From Ifrita kowaldi (taxonomy: Eukaryota; Chordata; Aves; Passeriformes; Cinclosomatidae), in assembly GCA_013398055.1 (NCBI GenBank), contig VZRS01015025.1, positions 124,001 to 188,000 of the forward strand: 64,000 bases of DNA. Reading direction: 5' to 3'. Both the position numbers and the translations under genes were made by a program. The notes beneath the pieces are model-generated. The model had not been told where the DNA came from, searched no databases, and was given only the letters and a program-made list of their open reading frames with translations. This document shows, piece by piece, positions 23,847 through 35,800 of this stretch; the stretch's first letter is position 1; each line of letters starts with the position of its first letter.

Positions 23847-26800
23847 CTGTGCTTTCATTCTTCAGAAGACTGCCACGGCATGCCTACAGCTCTCACTGAT
23901 GGAGGCAAGGATAAAGACATTTAATTCTGCTTCCTCACAGAATTCTGCTTCTTCACCATCTCTGTTCATAACTCTTGAAAAATCCCTATCCAACAGCAAA
24001 CATGGAATCACTCTGTGTCTAACTGACCTTAAGCACATTGCAGGTTGCTGAATCACCCAGATTTTCTGTCTTTGTAGACTGTTTCACCACCTTTTAATTT
24101 GTGCCAGCAATAAGTAGTATAGCAACTGGAAAACAAGCCACTTCAAAGAGATTAATATTTTACTTTTTGCCAAACTCATTTTTAGCCAGATCAATTCTTT
24201 GAGCCACTCCACTGCCTGACAACAGAACCAGCTGCTGTGGGAACAAGCGTTGACTGACAGCCGGTTGCATTTGGATTGGCTTCAGCCATGACGAAACAGC
24301 ATCCTCCTTCAAGGAGGGTGGCCTCAACTAAGGCATGGCTCATGCAATGACCTGTAAGCTTTAAAAAAAAGATGTAGTGATTGATAACAGTAAAGCCTGA
24401 GGTAGAAAAAAATGGTGCATGAAGTGAGGTGGTGTACTTCCTGAGTGACTGGCGTCTCAGTGGCGTGTGCAATGCCTCTCCTTTTCATACACACCATTTG
24501 TGTGGTTTGTGGCTGAGCATTAAGCTACCTAATTCCTAATCACCGCCTGCTGTGGCAAGCACTTGCTACACACACTTTCTGGATGGTGAAGCTATGAAGC
24601 TCACATCTATGAAGCTCAAATAGAGAAACATCTTAAGACACTTGGAGGAAGAAAAGCTCCCTGTGAAACCTAAGCGAGCTACAATGCTCATGGAACTGGA
24701 GGGGAGAAGATCTGAGTCTACTTTGAAAGGGTGGGGAGAAAATATCACTATTTTCATAGAGGAAGTATCTTAATGTATTTTCAGTCATTGCAGGAATACC
24801 CCTGCAATTGTAAACTGTGGAGTGATTTAAAACTGTTGGGAAAAAAATAATCACAGAGATGTCCCCTGATGTCTCATGTTCTCTTCCTGAGGCACATATA
24901 GTAGTCATGGCTTTTGATGTTTGCTCTCACATCTTTAATTTGTAGGGAAGTTTTCTGTAAGCTGTGACATGTAAGGACAAGCAAAGACAATGTTCTCTGG
25001 CCCCCAGGGCATCTGAAATAACTTTTGTCTCGGAAAAAAAGATTCATTAGGCTGAAATGCACAGGCTTGCTCAGAGACCTCACTTTACAGGGCAAACTCT
25101 TACCCAAAACAGTGAAAGCAAGAGTTTGAAAAATAGTATCTCACCACTTTAACAATTTTTTTCCCACTAAATTCAGAAGTAGTTACAACCCCAGAACAGT
25201 CACTGCACAAAACTGCTTTTTTCTTCCAGCAGTTGAAGAGGAACATGTATTGCATCACCAGCCCGGAGATCAGGGCCAGCAGATGAAGGTGAGGGTTAGT
25301 CTCCAGTGAAACACTAAGCATCTCTCTCCTCCTCAGGCACTGACAAGGCTTCATATCCCTCCCTCAAGACCAGCCATAGCTCAAAGATTATCTTTAATAT
25401 ACAATGTCTTTCAAGCAGACTAATCTTCCCCATTGTCTAGACTGCACAATACAGCCTTCAAACAAGAAGTGCAAATGGGGACATTTCTGCGTTCTCTCCT
25501 CATCTCTCTTATGTGAATAGCTGAGAGACCAACAGGGAATCTTGGATTTAGTTTGTACACTGCAATAAAATTGCAGTCCAAACTGTAATAATATGACAGG
25601 AGGAAGATTCCATGGGTACATTCATAGACTCCACAGGCATTTCCTCAGAGATACTCTTTGACACTCAGGGCAAAGGGCTTCCTCCTCTGACAGAGGCTTC
25701 CCTGTCTTTTCTAGATGACTTGTTGCAGAGGCCTTTCCTTGGCTTGCCACTTGGACTCCAGTTTTTGGATACAATTTCTTTCTTTGGGAAACCCTCAGAA
25801 AACCTTTGGTGCTGCTGGTATTTCCCACCATGGGAAAACCTGTCAGTACCAGGCAAGAGGAGGCAATGTTTATAATGTACAATTGGGTGGCTCACAGCCA
25901 ACATCGTGAGGTCCAAGGGTCATGTATGCCCTGCTCTGCTGACTATTCTGATGGAATACCAAAGATCCCCAAAAGACAGTCGTTGCTGCAGATTTGTGTT
26001 GCAGGTTCTTTGTTGCTGTTTCAAGGATTTTATTTTAAAAAATATTTTTCTGGCCACAGTTTCCATCTGTTTTTCCTAGAGTTGGTGGATGGTCAATTAA
26101 CTAGAGTTTGGGGAAATCAGCAGTTTTTTGTTTGCAATCATTCATGCAGATCTTTCTCTGCCTTCAGTCTGAGCTGATTTGCAAAGACAAACAACTAAAA
26201 TAAACACAGCTCTAATGCTGCCTGGTTCAGAGGCAACTGAACATTCAGCTCTGGAAGTACTGCATGATTTTTAGGTAAAGCATAAATCCATCCAAATTTA
26301 TTTCATGTTTGAAAGAGATCCATCACCAGATGGGCCTGCCTTGGAGCCGGGGGCTAGTGGAGTTAGACTGTGCTTACACTTCTTCCTGGGAGCAGCAGCA
26401 GTAGTTTCAGTGGAAATACTCACAGAGTAAATGCTGAACCCTGAGTCTTTTGGCTTAACTCCATTTCCTTGGCTTCTGCATTGACTGGTTGGGAGAAAAC
26501 ACCCTGCAAATAGTTCCCCTGTCTGCCCTGCTCCTCACCCCATGCTGTTTGTCTTCAGCTCTGCCAATACCTCCCTTTGCATGGATAAACTGTAAAATCA
26601 GTAAGGGGAAGAGTTCATCTTAAAAAAGGAGCACGGAAATTTGGGGAGGAGGAGGGATAGAAGGAGTTATAACCCGTATTGGCTCCACACGCCTATTTAG
26701 GGTGGGATTCCACCAGTCACTGTGTTAGCACAACTGAATGGGGAGCCTGGAAAGGAGAAGAGGAAAGTAGGCAGAGATGGAGCAAGTCTGGCTGCCGAGA

Positions 26801-29800
26801 ACAACAGCTCATGAAACCCTGACCTGGCCCAACAGGGACCAAGTTCCATAAGCCAGCTCTGATGCTACTGAAGCACCTGCCTGATCCTGCCTCATCACAG
26901 GACAGCCTGAGAAGCAGATTTAAATCTCTGTGGGCCTTGAAAAGAAGACAAAAAGTCTGTAGCTTTGTGGGAGTAAAAGCAGAGGGTATGTTTCAGTGCC
27001 CTTTGGCTTTTATGATTAGATACTGAAGTCCACGGAGTTGGTTTGAAAGACTGAGTGCACTGTACTTTATCAAGTCTACAGATCAAATATTTTAAAGACT
27101 TCATCAATTCTTCCGCTGGCTACAAAGCACTAAGAAGGATGACTGGGAAAATATAGAAAAAGGCAAAAGAAACACAGAAACAGCTGTACACCATTGAAAC
27201 AGAGTGTTACTGCGAGATGTAGTTTATAATAATTAGTTGATCAACATGCTAGGCAAGGGATTTTTTTTTTCTGTTTTGAACCAGTAGATGCACAGATGGG
27301 GTCTATAATAGAACTGGCATGCGTGTGGATTTTTTTTTTAAGGCTGCATAATTTTACAACCACTACTAACATTTGCGTGTGTTGAGATAATGGGAAGAGT
27401 ACTCAAACTTCTCAGAATTAACATTGTCAAACTGGCTACCTGCCCATGAGGTGACATTGAAATTGCAATAGTCTTTGTCTGGAGCAGCAGCAGTGGCTAC
27501 AGCCAGATTGTGCATACCCATGAGCTGCTCTAATCATAGTAATAGCAGTAGCATCAATATGATCATAAGTCATTTAAGAAATGTGATTTTCCCCATGTTT
27601 TCAGCCAGAGGTACAGTAATAGCTACCTTGATTAGGATCAAGCAATAGATCTGCTTTTGAGGCAGAGTTAGAAATGAGCTTTTCATACTTCTCTTGTTGT
27701 GTATGATGTGGTTACCCTGTGGAAGAGAGCATCAGCACACACAAACCAATTAGGCCTCACTGACCAACCAGGTCCAAAAGCATTTCCACGTGCTCCAACA
27801 TGCTTCTCCTTACCCGTGAACTACCTAAACATCCTCTTTGTCACATATTTACCAATTTCAGCTGCACTCTCCCTAAACCATCACCAGACAGGATCTTGCA
27901 GTTAGAATGATCCAATGGACCCTTCCCAAGAGGGGAAGAGGGTTTGCCTGTGACAAGCCTGTTCTGGAGGTGAGCTGTCCTGCATAGGTGGCCAGCTACT
28001 TGGGTTGTTTGTGCCCACAGCCATAGAAGCCACTCCACAAATGTGCCTTCTGATTGTCAGTTCATGGGTTTATTAAGTGCCCAAATTTTCTACGGCAGCT
28101 TTGAGGAGGGGTCATTACTCCTTTCTCATTCACCTGTATCAGTGAGAAGTGAAGAAAATTAACAGAATGACACCATCAGTAATAAAGAAAGAGAAAAAGA
28201 AAGGTACATCAAGACATGTGTATTCTGCTTTTCTCCAGGAATAATGTAGGGAGTACATTTTATTCTGGGATTTTCACAAGGAAGCAATTAACTCTTGGAA
28301 AAAAATAACATGAGTCAAGATTTTAAAACCTGTATGTGTTATAAAAGATCAGCACTAGGGAAACTCACACAAACATGCTTTCAGAATTCCTCTAATGCTG
28401 TCAGTTCAGCTGAATGCCACCAGTTCACACGAAGTGCAGGAGGTCCCCTAAGCAACTCAGCACCTTCAAAATGTTTATTTAGAAGCACAGCTGGAGCAGG
28501 AAAAGCCTAGCTTTAAGCTATGTATCTGTCAGAGACTCATAAACCATTACACTAAAAGAAGCTATTCCAGCATTTGGTCACTCCTAAGAATGGTCCAAAC
28601 CATGCTGCAAAAATATTGGAGGATGTGTCCTGATCTCTGGGATACAACCCAGCTGAGATATATGCCTCTGCAGTCATACCTGTCAGTGTTTTAAAAGAAA
28701 GGCTCATATAACGCTAATCTGATCAAACAGCAGACTCAGCGCTTAAGCAATAAAACTGCAGTTTTATTGGTACCTATTCCTTCTCAGGTCTTAAAATCTC
28801 TGACATGTAATATGGCATCTAAAAGTCTCTTCATATCTGCTTTTAAAAGCACAGCTATCATAGACAGGAAACTAATAGAGTAAAAACATAGTAATAATTG
28901 AAGCAACCATAATCCAACAAACTACTAATCAAAAGCCTCTCTGAAAAGCTTCCTGTTTTGGATGGGTCCTGCTCATTCTTTTTAATTTTTTGATTTTATC
29001 AGCGACACCAGTGAACCACCAGTCCTAAGAGCTGAGGCCATCACAGGCAGACACTGACTGGTACCACACCAACATGAACCTTACTACTCCAAAATTAGTT
29101 GTAAATTCTGGCACATCAGGTGAACAAAGACCACTGCCACCAAAAAAAATAGCACTACAGAATTCAATCTTTCAAGCATCCAGCACAAAGAAAGCGACAC
29201 TGTTCTAGTAGAGACACAGATTTTTTGCAGTACGTTTGTCATTCAGATTATTGCCTCCTCAATCACTGGTAGCTGAATTCCCATCTCATAAAAGCTTTTT
29301 GGAGGAAAGTCCCTCAGAGGGAGCTGACTTTCCCGTTTTTTTCTTCATTTCTTTAGCTCTGTGGAAGGCCCACCCACAGTTTTGGCTGCCTATTGCAGCT
29401 CTCTATTGTGTTTAAGTTCTTTTCTTGCTCAGTTATTTGCAGCTGCCAATTAGAGCAAAATGTCTACAGAGATCATATTAATTAAAAAAAACCCAAAAAA
29501 ATAACAGACCAAAAAAGAAAGAAAAATCTTGATTTCAGTGCTAAACCCAACTTTGGAAAGTTACAAACATTTAAAAATACATCCTGTCTTTTTTGTTTGG
29601 TTGGTTTTTTTTGTTCTCAGTCCCAACTATTTCCCTCAAAAATCATTAGCTAGGATGGATAAACACAAGAAATACATCCTCACCTATAGCAGTAATTCTC
29701 ATTTTTAGGTGTGTGAACAACCATACATCATGATGCTTTTCATCAAGAGATGCCAGAGTGGTTCTCAGAGGGAAAGGGTTGCAGACATGCTGAAGTTATT

Positions 29801-31585
29801 ACAGCATAAACCATAAGGGCTGCAGGACCACCTTTTCAGCATTATAAAATACTTTTTTATAGCATGGGAGTTTTCACCTGAGTAACAAAGCCCTGTGATA
29901 ACTCATGAAACCATCTCTGTATCTCCATGAAAGGATATAACCAGAAATATCAACTGTCATCTAGGCTAGCTTCTTCAGGTTCTGCTTGAAACTCAGACTC
30001 TGTAAGCCTTTAACTGGCTTTTTAAAAATAAGTTTTCTGCCTCCAATCCCCCCTCTGGTAGTGGCACATGCATTAATTGATGTCTCATTATTACTGTTAC
30101 TTCAGATCTTATGACACAGTTCTCTTTTAGCCCTGAAAAACACTTTTTTCACTGCACTGCCATTTTATCTCACTTTATGCAATTATAAAATAGCATATAC
30201 ATCTATTAAATATTATTGTTAGTGAAGTAAAAAATTCCCTGTAGCACAAGCAATAAAATTTTTATAGAGAACATATTTATCTTTTGACACATTATTGTAT
30301 TGACTCATGAAAAATAGAAGCAATGTTCTCATTATTTATCCAATCTAACTTGAAGAACGCTCTTGTCAGTTCCTTCCAGGAAGAAAGGATGCTGAATATT
30401 TGATATATGTGATTAGTGAAGTCTGCAGTGACCTCTTCCAGTATTCTGTATTGTTAACAATCACTGAACCTTACAGAGGAAGACGAACAGGGACTTTGAG
30501 AGTTGTCGTGCATTTGATAGTTTCACAAAGCCATTAAGTTTCTTGAAAGGCAACAGGTAAATTAAACTTAAAAGGAAATTTAACCAAAACACGGCTAAAA
30601 GTCACCATCCAAAACAAAAGATCATGAGAAACCACTTGGGGGGCTTGAATTCTGTGCCCGAGTGGGATTCCCTGGGTACTATTTAATGCTTGTTAGAAAG
30701 AGACAACAGGAACATCTCTGGGTTTACCTCCCATTCTCAGCCTTAAAATTTCAAATTACTACAATGATCTAGGTTCATCTATTGCTCAGCCCCTCAGCAA
30801 ATCTGCTGGCTGCTAAAACCAATGTAGAAACGGAGCCAAACCACAATGAGCTCTAGGGGCATCACTTCCACAATGTCTGAGACACAGGCTCTCTCCATCC
30901 AGACCCTAGGAGACTAAGAGTGGACAGTGCTCCCAAATGGGATTTTAGCTGGGGCTCCCCTCCAGCCCAAAAGGGTCAGTCAGAAAGAAATCAGTGCTCA
31001 CATGAACACAAGTGAAAAAGCTGAGATCCCAGCTCAGCTGCTGCTGTAGATGTTGAAATTCACTCTCACAGAGCAACCTTGGGGATAATACTGCACCCAG
31101 GACTTCCTTCTGCAGTAACTGCCAGCTCTAGAGAGCTTTGCAGTTTGGCTGCGAGGCACAGAGAGGGAGCAAGCAATGAGCAGAAGGGAAAATTCCAGCT
31201 GTGGTTGTTTCCCCTTCCCTCCCTTCCTGCCCCACAATAGCTTCACTGTCAGAAACAACAACAAACTGCAGGGCTGCATTCATGCTGATCCCCAAGTGCA
31301 ATTCCTGCCAATTTCAATCCCTCAATGGAAGGATCCTTTTCTTAGGAACATTTAACTAGCTCCAAGCCCTTTTGCCTGTCTAAAAAAGCAGTATCAATTA
31401 GTAATAAGTAATAATACATAATTAATAGTACTTAGAAGCAGTCCTGCCTTGCAGGGCTCTGGCTATTAGCTAATTGAACTTTACACTGATGCACACTAGA
31501 AAAATGTTAACATTATCCTATCATTTAAAGGATATTTCACCATCTATTTCTTGAATAACCATTTGTCCGCTCTTCCTTTCTCTTC
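23847..31585. other. Unannotated noncoding block
   Basis: About 7.7 kb without any gene, RNA or TE I can support. The longest frame is 123 codons (25806-26177, +), which overlaps other frames and has no recognisable motif. Homopolymer T runs occur near 27262 and 27330, and A-rich stretches near 29480-29530. Confidence 0.55.
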
Positions 31586-31740
31586 AGAGCACTTTCCAAA
31601 GGCATTTCATGGTGGCAGGCAGCACCATCCCCATTCTTCAGAGGAGGACAAGGCACGGACAGGTAGAGCAGCTGGCCAGCAGCTCACTGGTGGAGCCAAG
31701 AACAGCAACCAGGTGCATCAAGCTCTGTGTTTTATCAAGT
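31586..31740 (-). mobile_element. Ancient MIR/CORE-SINE-like element
   Basis: The + strand order is AGAGCACTTTCC, CCATCCCCATTCTTCAGAGG, GACAAGGCACGGACAGG, AGCAGCTGG and GGTGGAGCCAAGAACAGCAACC. It tracks the reverse complement of the MIR consensus: GCGCTTTAC, TATCCCCATTTTACAG, GAGGCACAGAGAGG, ACAGCTAG, then GGCAGAGCC..GAACCC. The match spans the core and part of the tRNA-derived head, so this copy is better preserved than the relic at 12.1 kb. It is non-autonomous and inactive. An L2-type tail cannot be excluded. Confidence 0.6.
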
Positions 31741-32154
31741 CAGCCACAAGCAAGGGAACACCTTGCTAAAATAAGGGGAATACTGCCTTGGTAGAGTTTC
31801 CTACACAAGTATGCCAAGAAGAGATTTTGGGTCCCAGTCCTGTTTGCTCACGACCTCTCTCAAGCAATGAGCTCTTTTCAGAAGAATTCTCTGAAAAGAT
31901 TTGTAACTAATTATCGGCCTTCACAGCTTTCAGCATAACTACTGCATTTCTCAAAACCACAAAATAAATTGAATGCAGATGAGCAAGACCAGAGCCACAG
32001 ATAATGAGAGAGCTCAGCAGAAGAAAAGCAGAGAATTAAACAGAAAAACACATTCTAAGACATTCAAATCATGTCAGTGCCCACTAAAGAATGTCAGCAG
32101 TGGTCCTTGTGGAATAGGAGCTGTGCTTGGCGTGGCATTTCAATAAAGAGAAGG
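31741..32154. other. Unannotated noncoding block
   Basis: No gene seen. A + strand AATAAA at 32142-32147 lies 8 bases from a minus-strand AATAAA at 32155-32160, giving convergent polyadenylation-like hexamers. Confidence 0.5.
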
Positions 32155-32160
32155 TTTATT
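32155..32160 (-). terminator. Possible poly(A) signal for the 32.2-32.9 kb frame
   Basis: AATAAA on the minus strand lies 17 bases 3' of the stop codon of the long minus-strand frame. The position is plausible for a very short 3' UTR, but the hexamer is common by chance. Confidence 0.25.
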
Positions 32161-32176
32161 CATGAACTTAATTTTG

Positions 32177-32860
32177 CTAGGAGTGTTTCAGCTTGACTTT
32201 TTGGTGGGGAAATCTGGGGCCCGGGGCAGAACATAGTATCGTTTTCTGGAAAAAAGTCCCTTTTCGAAGGTTATAGGTGTCAAAGCAGCACATTATCAGT
32301 ACAATTTGCTTCATTTCCCAATACCTAAGAGTAAGTAAGGGTCTGTTTCTACATATGGCAGAAAAAGGCAGCAAAGGCAGAGCAGAAGTGGTGGTGAGAG
32401 CACTGTGCTGAACGGAGCAGCAGTATTCCAGCACTGGCTGATAGGTTGGTATGGATTTTAACTCTGCTTCGCTCCTCTCGCAGGGTGGAAGAGGGAACAA
32501 TTTTGGCAGCAATGTACAGCTTGTCTGTATTGTTCCACTTTTGTTTACTACTAGATTTTTCTTGGAAAGAAAGAAAATTTTAGAGCATCTCAGCAAATTC
32601 ATCTGGGGGTTTTTAGAGAGCATATGGTAGACAAATTCTGACTCCTGCATAGCAATAGAGGTACAAGTTGTTTTCAAGTCAACTCTTGGATTTTTCAAAG
32701 CAGAAAAAGCATTTCCCCTTCCTGCTGGGAGCAAGGCTACATATTGCTGTTCACTGTGACTACTCACAGTGATCACTTCCAGAGGCAATAAAATAAGCTG
32801 CATTTCAGCATTTGTTGACTGTAAGGCTTTAACAGTCTCAGCTATAAGCAAGCCACACAT
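32177..32860 (-). CDS. Longest open frame in the window, 227 codons, unrecognised
   Basis: From an ATG at 32860 the frame runs 227 codons to a stop at 32177. It is stop-free back to a TAA about 27 bases further upstream. The predicted protein starts MCGLLIAETVKALQ, is rich in Leu, Ser, Lys and Cys, and shows no signal peptide, convincing membrane segment or catalytic motif that I know. At this composition a frame this long is expected only rarely in 64 kb; my rough estimate is a few per cent. It is therefore more notable than any other frame, but it may still be chance. An AATAAA sits just past the stop. No strong splice acceptor or promoter was seen upstream. It could be a single-exon gene, a retrocopy of something unfamiliar, or a spurious frame in a lncRNA. 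Confidence 0.2.
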   Translation of the reverse strand: MCGLLIAETVKALQSTNAEMQLILLPLEVITVSSHSEQQYVALLPAGRGNAFSALKNPRVDLKTTCTSIAMQESEFVYHMLSKNPQMNLLRCSKIFFLSKKNLVVNKSGTIQTSCTLLPKLFPLPPCERSEAELKSIPTYQPVLEYCCSVQHSALTTTSALPLLPFSAICRNRPLLTLRYWEMKQIVLIMCCFDTYNLRKGTFFQKTILCSAPGPRFPHQKVKLKHS

Positions 32861-32875
32861 TTTCTTTTCTGCCAC

Positions 32876-35800
32876 GGGTGTCTGAATTTAAGTTGTAATA
32901 TCTTAATAAACACTTAATTATGACCTTTTTCTGTTATGTTTCTCAAATGCTTTGAGCAGAAGACTTACGTCTGTCCATCTACAGCTGATCCAACTGGCTT
33001 TGAAGCTCAAAACACACTTGTCACCTTTGAAGCTTCATTTAACCACCCAGGCTCTTCCTACATGTCAAACAGATTTGAACCCTGAGACAGACCCTATAAA
33101 TTTTTGTAGATAATTCTCACTACAGCCAGATATGGCAAAACCCACTGTGTACTAGGACTAATCTTAGGAAGCTTCTTTCACATCAGCCTGAGCAGCTTGC
33201 AATAGCTCAGAGATATCGAAACAGTGCTGGGTTTTAAATTTCAGGCTACAATGCAAAAGATACTTCAGAAGTCCCAGATGCAGTGCCCAGTCCCTGGAGA
33301 ATATCTGGGGTTGGAGCCTATCTGGGGTTACGGTGGGTGGAATGTCACATTTTCTCCCTTTGCCACGTTGTAGAGCCTTTGTTTACTCTGAAATGTATGG
33401 TACTTGCAAACTGCTTCTGCCAGAGGTTAAATACTTTTTGTTCACAACACCACAAAGACTTCTCTGTGCAACAGTGCCAGAAAAGTCTAGGAATTCTGCT
33501 TGGCTTCCGTTATATCTCTCTGAATGTTGGGTGTGCTGTATTTTCATATGTTGAGGATTCCTACAGAATTTATCAATAGCCATAATGCTTTCCAGGAGAA
33601 TCTCTGGCTTGCCTTTAAGAGTGAACAGCTCCATCCTTAGCTTAGCACTTCTGTCAGGCTAGGATCAAATCCAGACACTCTTTCCATTTTTCTTTTAGTG
33701 GATCATCTACACTTAATCTTTGCCTCTGACAAACAGGATTAAGAAAACTCTCTATTTTTGTTCAAGGTCCCAAACCCATATATAAACACTGTAATTTACT
33801 ACATAATGGCAGCTCTTTCAAGGCATAAATATAAGTAGCAATAACAATTGTGCCTTTTTTTGAGAAGTCCTTCTTTCCGGAGATAAAAAACACAGCTAAG
33901 GTGGGCTGTGTGTGACCTTCACATGCCTGAACTCCACAATGCACTGAAAATTCTGCTGCAGAACAGGGGATAAACAGTCCCATCTCAACTGGAAAACTGA
34001 ATGAGATTAAACAAAACAGCAACAATTTCTCATCTGATCCCTTCTGCAAATAAGATTTGCTAAATTGCCTTGGAGATTTCAGAGGGCAAATTCACCCGCT
34101 GAGCTGCAGGAGTTACAGCAGGGTTCAATCTGGTTTCGGTACAGTAAATGGTTTTTGAGCACTGCTGAGGGTACTGTGTGCAGAGGTAATGAGATGAAAT
34201 CACAGATCAGGGAAGGCTTCATCTGCTAAGATATTTTAACAACAATAGAATATTCCTAAGAGTCCACTGCATTTTATTAGTTTAGCTGTTGAAAATAAAC
34301 CCAACCAAAAAAACCCCAAATTATTTCCATGGAGACTTCAAACAAGTCAAGAATTGAGTTTCTGAAGTAAAATGGCTTGTTTTTAATTTAACAAACAAAA
34401 AGATTTTCTGCTGTAAAGACTTTAGAACAAAATACTTTCCTTTTTATTGAAAAAATTCCTATTTGGTGAAAATCAAAAAACTCCAACAGAGAAAGGGAGG
34501 AAAAAAGGTTTTGAAAAACTTCTTCAAATATTCTGAGGAAGCTTTGCCTTCTGGCACAGCCATGGCAGATTTTAAGGCAGTATACACAGAATGTTTTAAA
34601 AAAACATACATTTAAATTTCCCAATTCTGACTCCCTTTACTGCTGAGCTTGCAGAAACAACAGACTGGGGGGAGAAAAACTCCTGCAAAGTGCGTCTGTG
34701 CTCCTCATGGGCTGGCTTCATCCTCATCTCAGTCCCTGACACAGACTGAGCAGCCCCAGAAAGACTCTCAGGCACAGCACTGTGGTGTTCTTTCCCCCAC
34801 ACTGAAGTAATGACAACTTGAATAAATCATTTCTTCTCTATTCCCCCGCTGTTCCAGCAAAGAGCTGCAAACAGAACCTATTTATCTGAGCACTGTGTTG
34901 GAAGGGTGAACATGGACCTAAAGAACAAGGGGCAGGGAAAAGGGCAATATTCTTCTGTTAGTTTGAAAGTTAGGGTGAAATCTGACATATAGAAAGTGCT
35001 TGTTATAATGATTTCTTTAGCAGATGAGGTTTTAACCTAAGAAACTTTAAATAGATGAAGAACCTCATACAGAACAAGCCCCCTCTGAATAATATTCCAG
35101 CAGGGAATATTTCAGTGAGTCTCACAGAAATGAGTATAATAAGAGTTAAATTGCTCCTGCTCCAACAGCAGATTTTTCTTAAAATAAATGCAATGAAACA
35201 CCATCCCCCGAGTATAATTTTGTACTCTGGAGCCAAAATCCTCTCTTATTTACACATAAATCTAGGGCCTTATTCACAGAGTACCAGTTGCCTTGACTCA
35301 TTTCCCAAGGCATGCTCTCTCCACCACTCCAGGTACAATCCAACATCTGCAGTCAGGCTGTGGCTCTCAATGGACATATTCCAGAGATATATCAGGATAA
35401 CCATATTCAGAGCTCAATTCTCATGCTAATGGCTAATGAAAACCCAATGTTTATGTACCAGCAGAGGCCAGCAATATCTGAACAGGGGTAGCTTAAATTA
35501 CCATGTTCTACAGTGTTCAGACTTCTTTTAGAGCAATAAGGGGAGGAAAAAAAGCACCATTTGAATCTGACTCAAGGAAGGTAAGGTTATTACTCCTATT
35601 GCAAAGAGATACAGTGTGTGTGATGAACTGAAAACGTTATTAGAGAAGAACAGATTCCTGTTATGATAGGCCAAGTTAGTAAGTGCTGGTTTCACTGGTA
35701 CACTGTTAATTATACATTCACTCTTTCACAAAATGAAAAAAAGTCTCGTGTAGTGTCTGCAAAAGGGGCTTGCACATTTACATATAATGAAACCTGCAAC

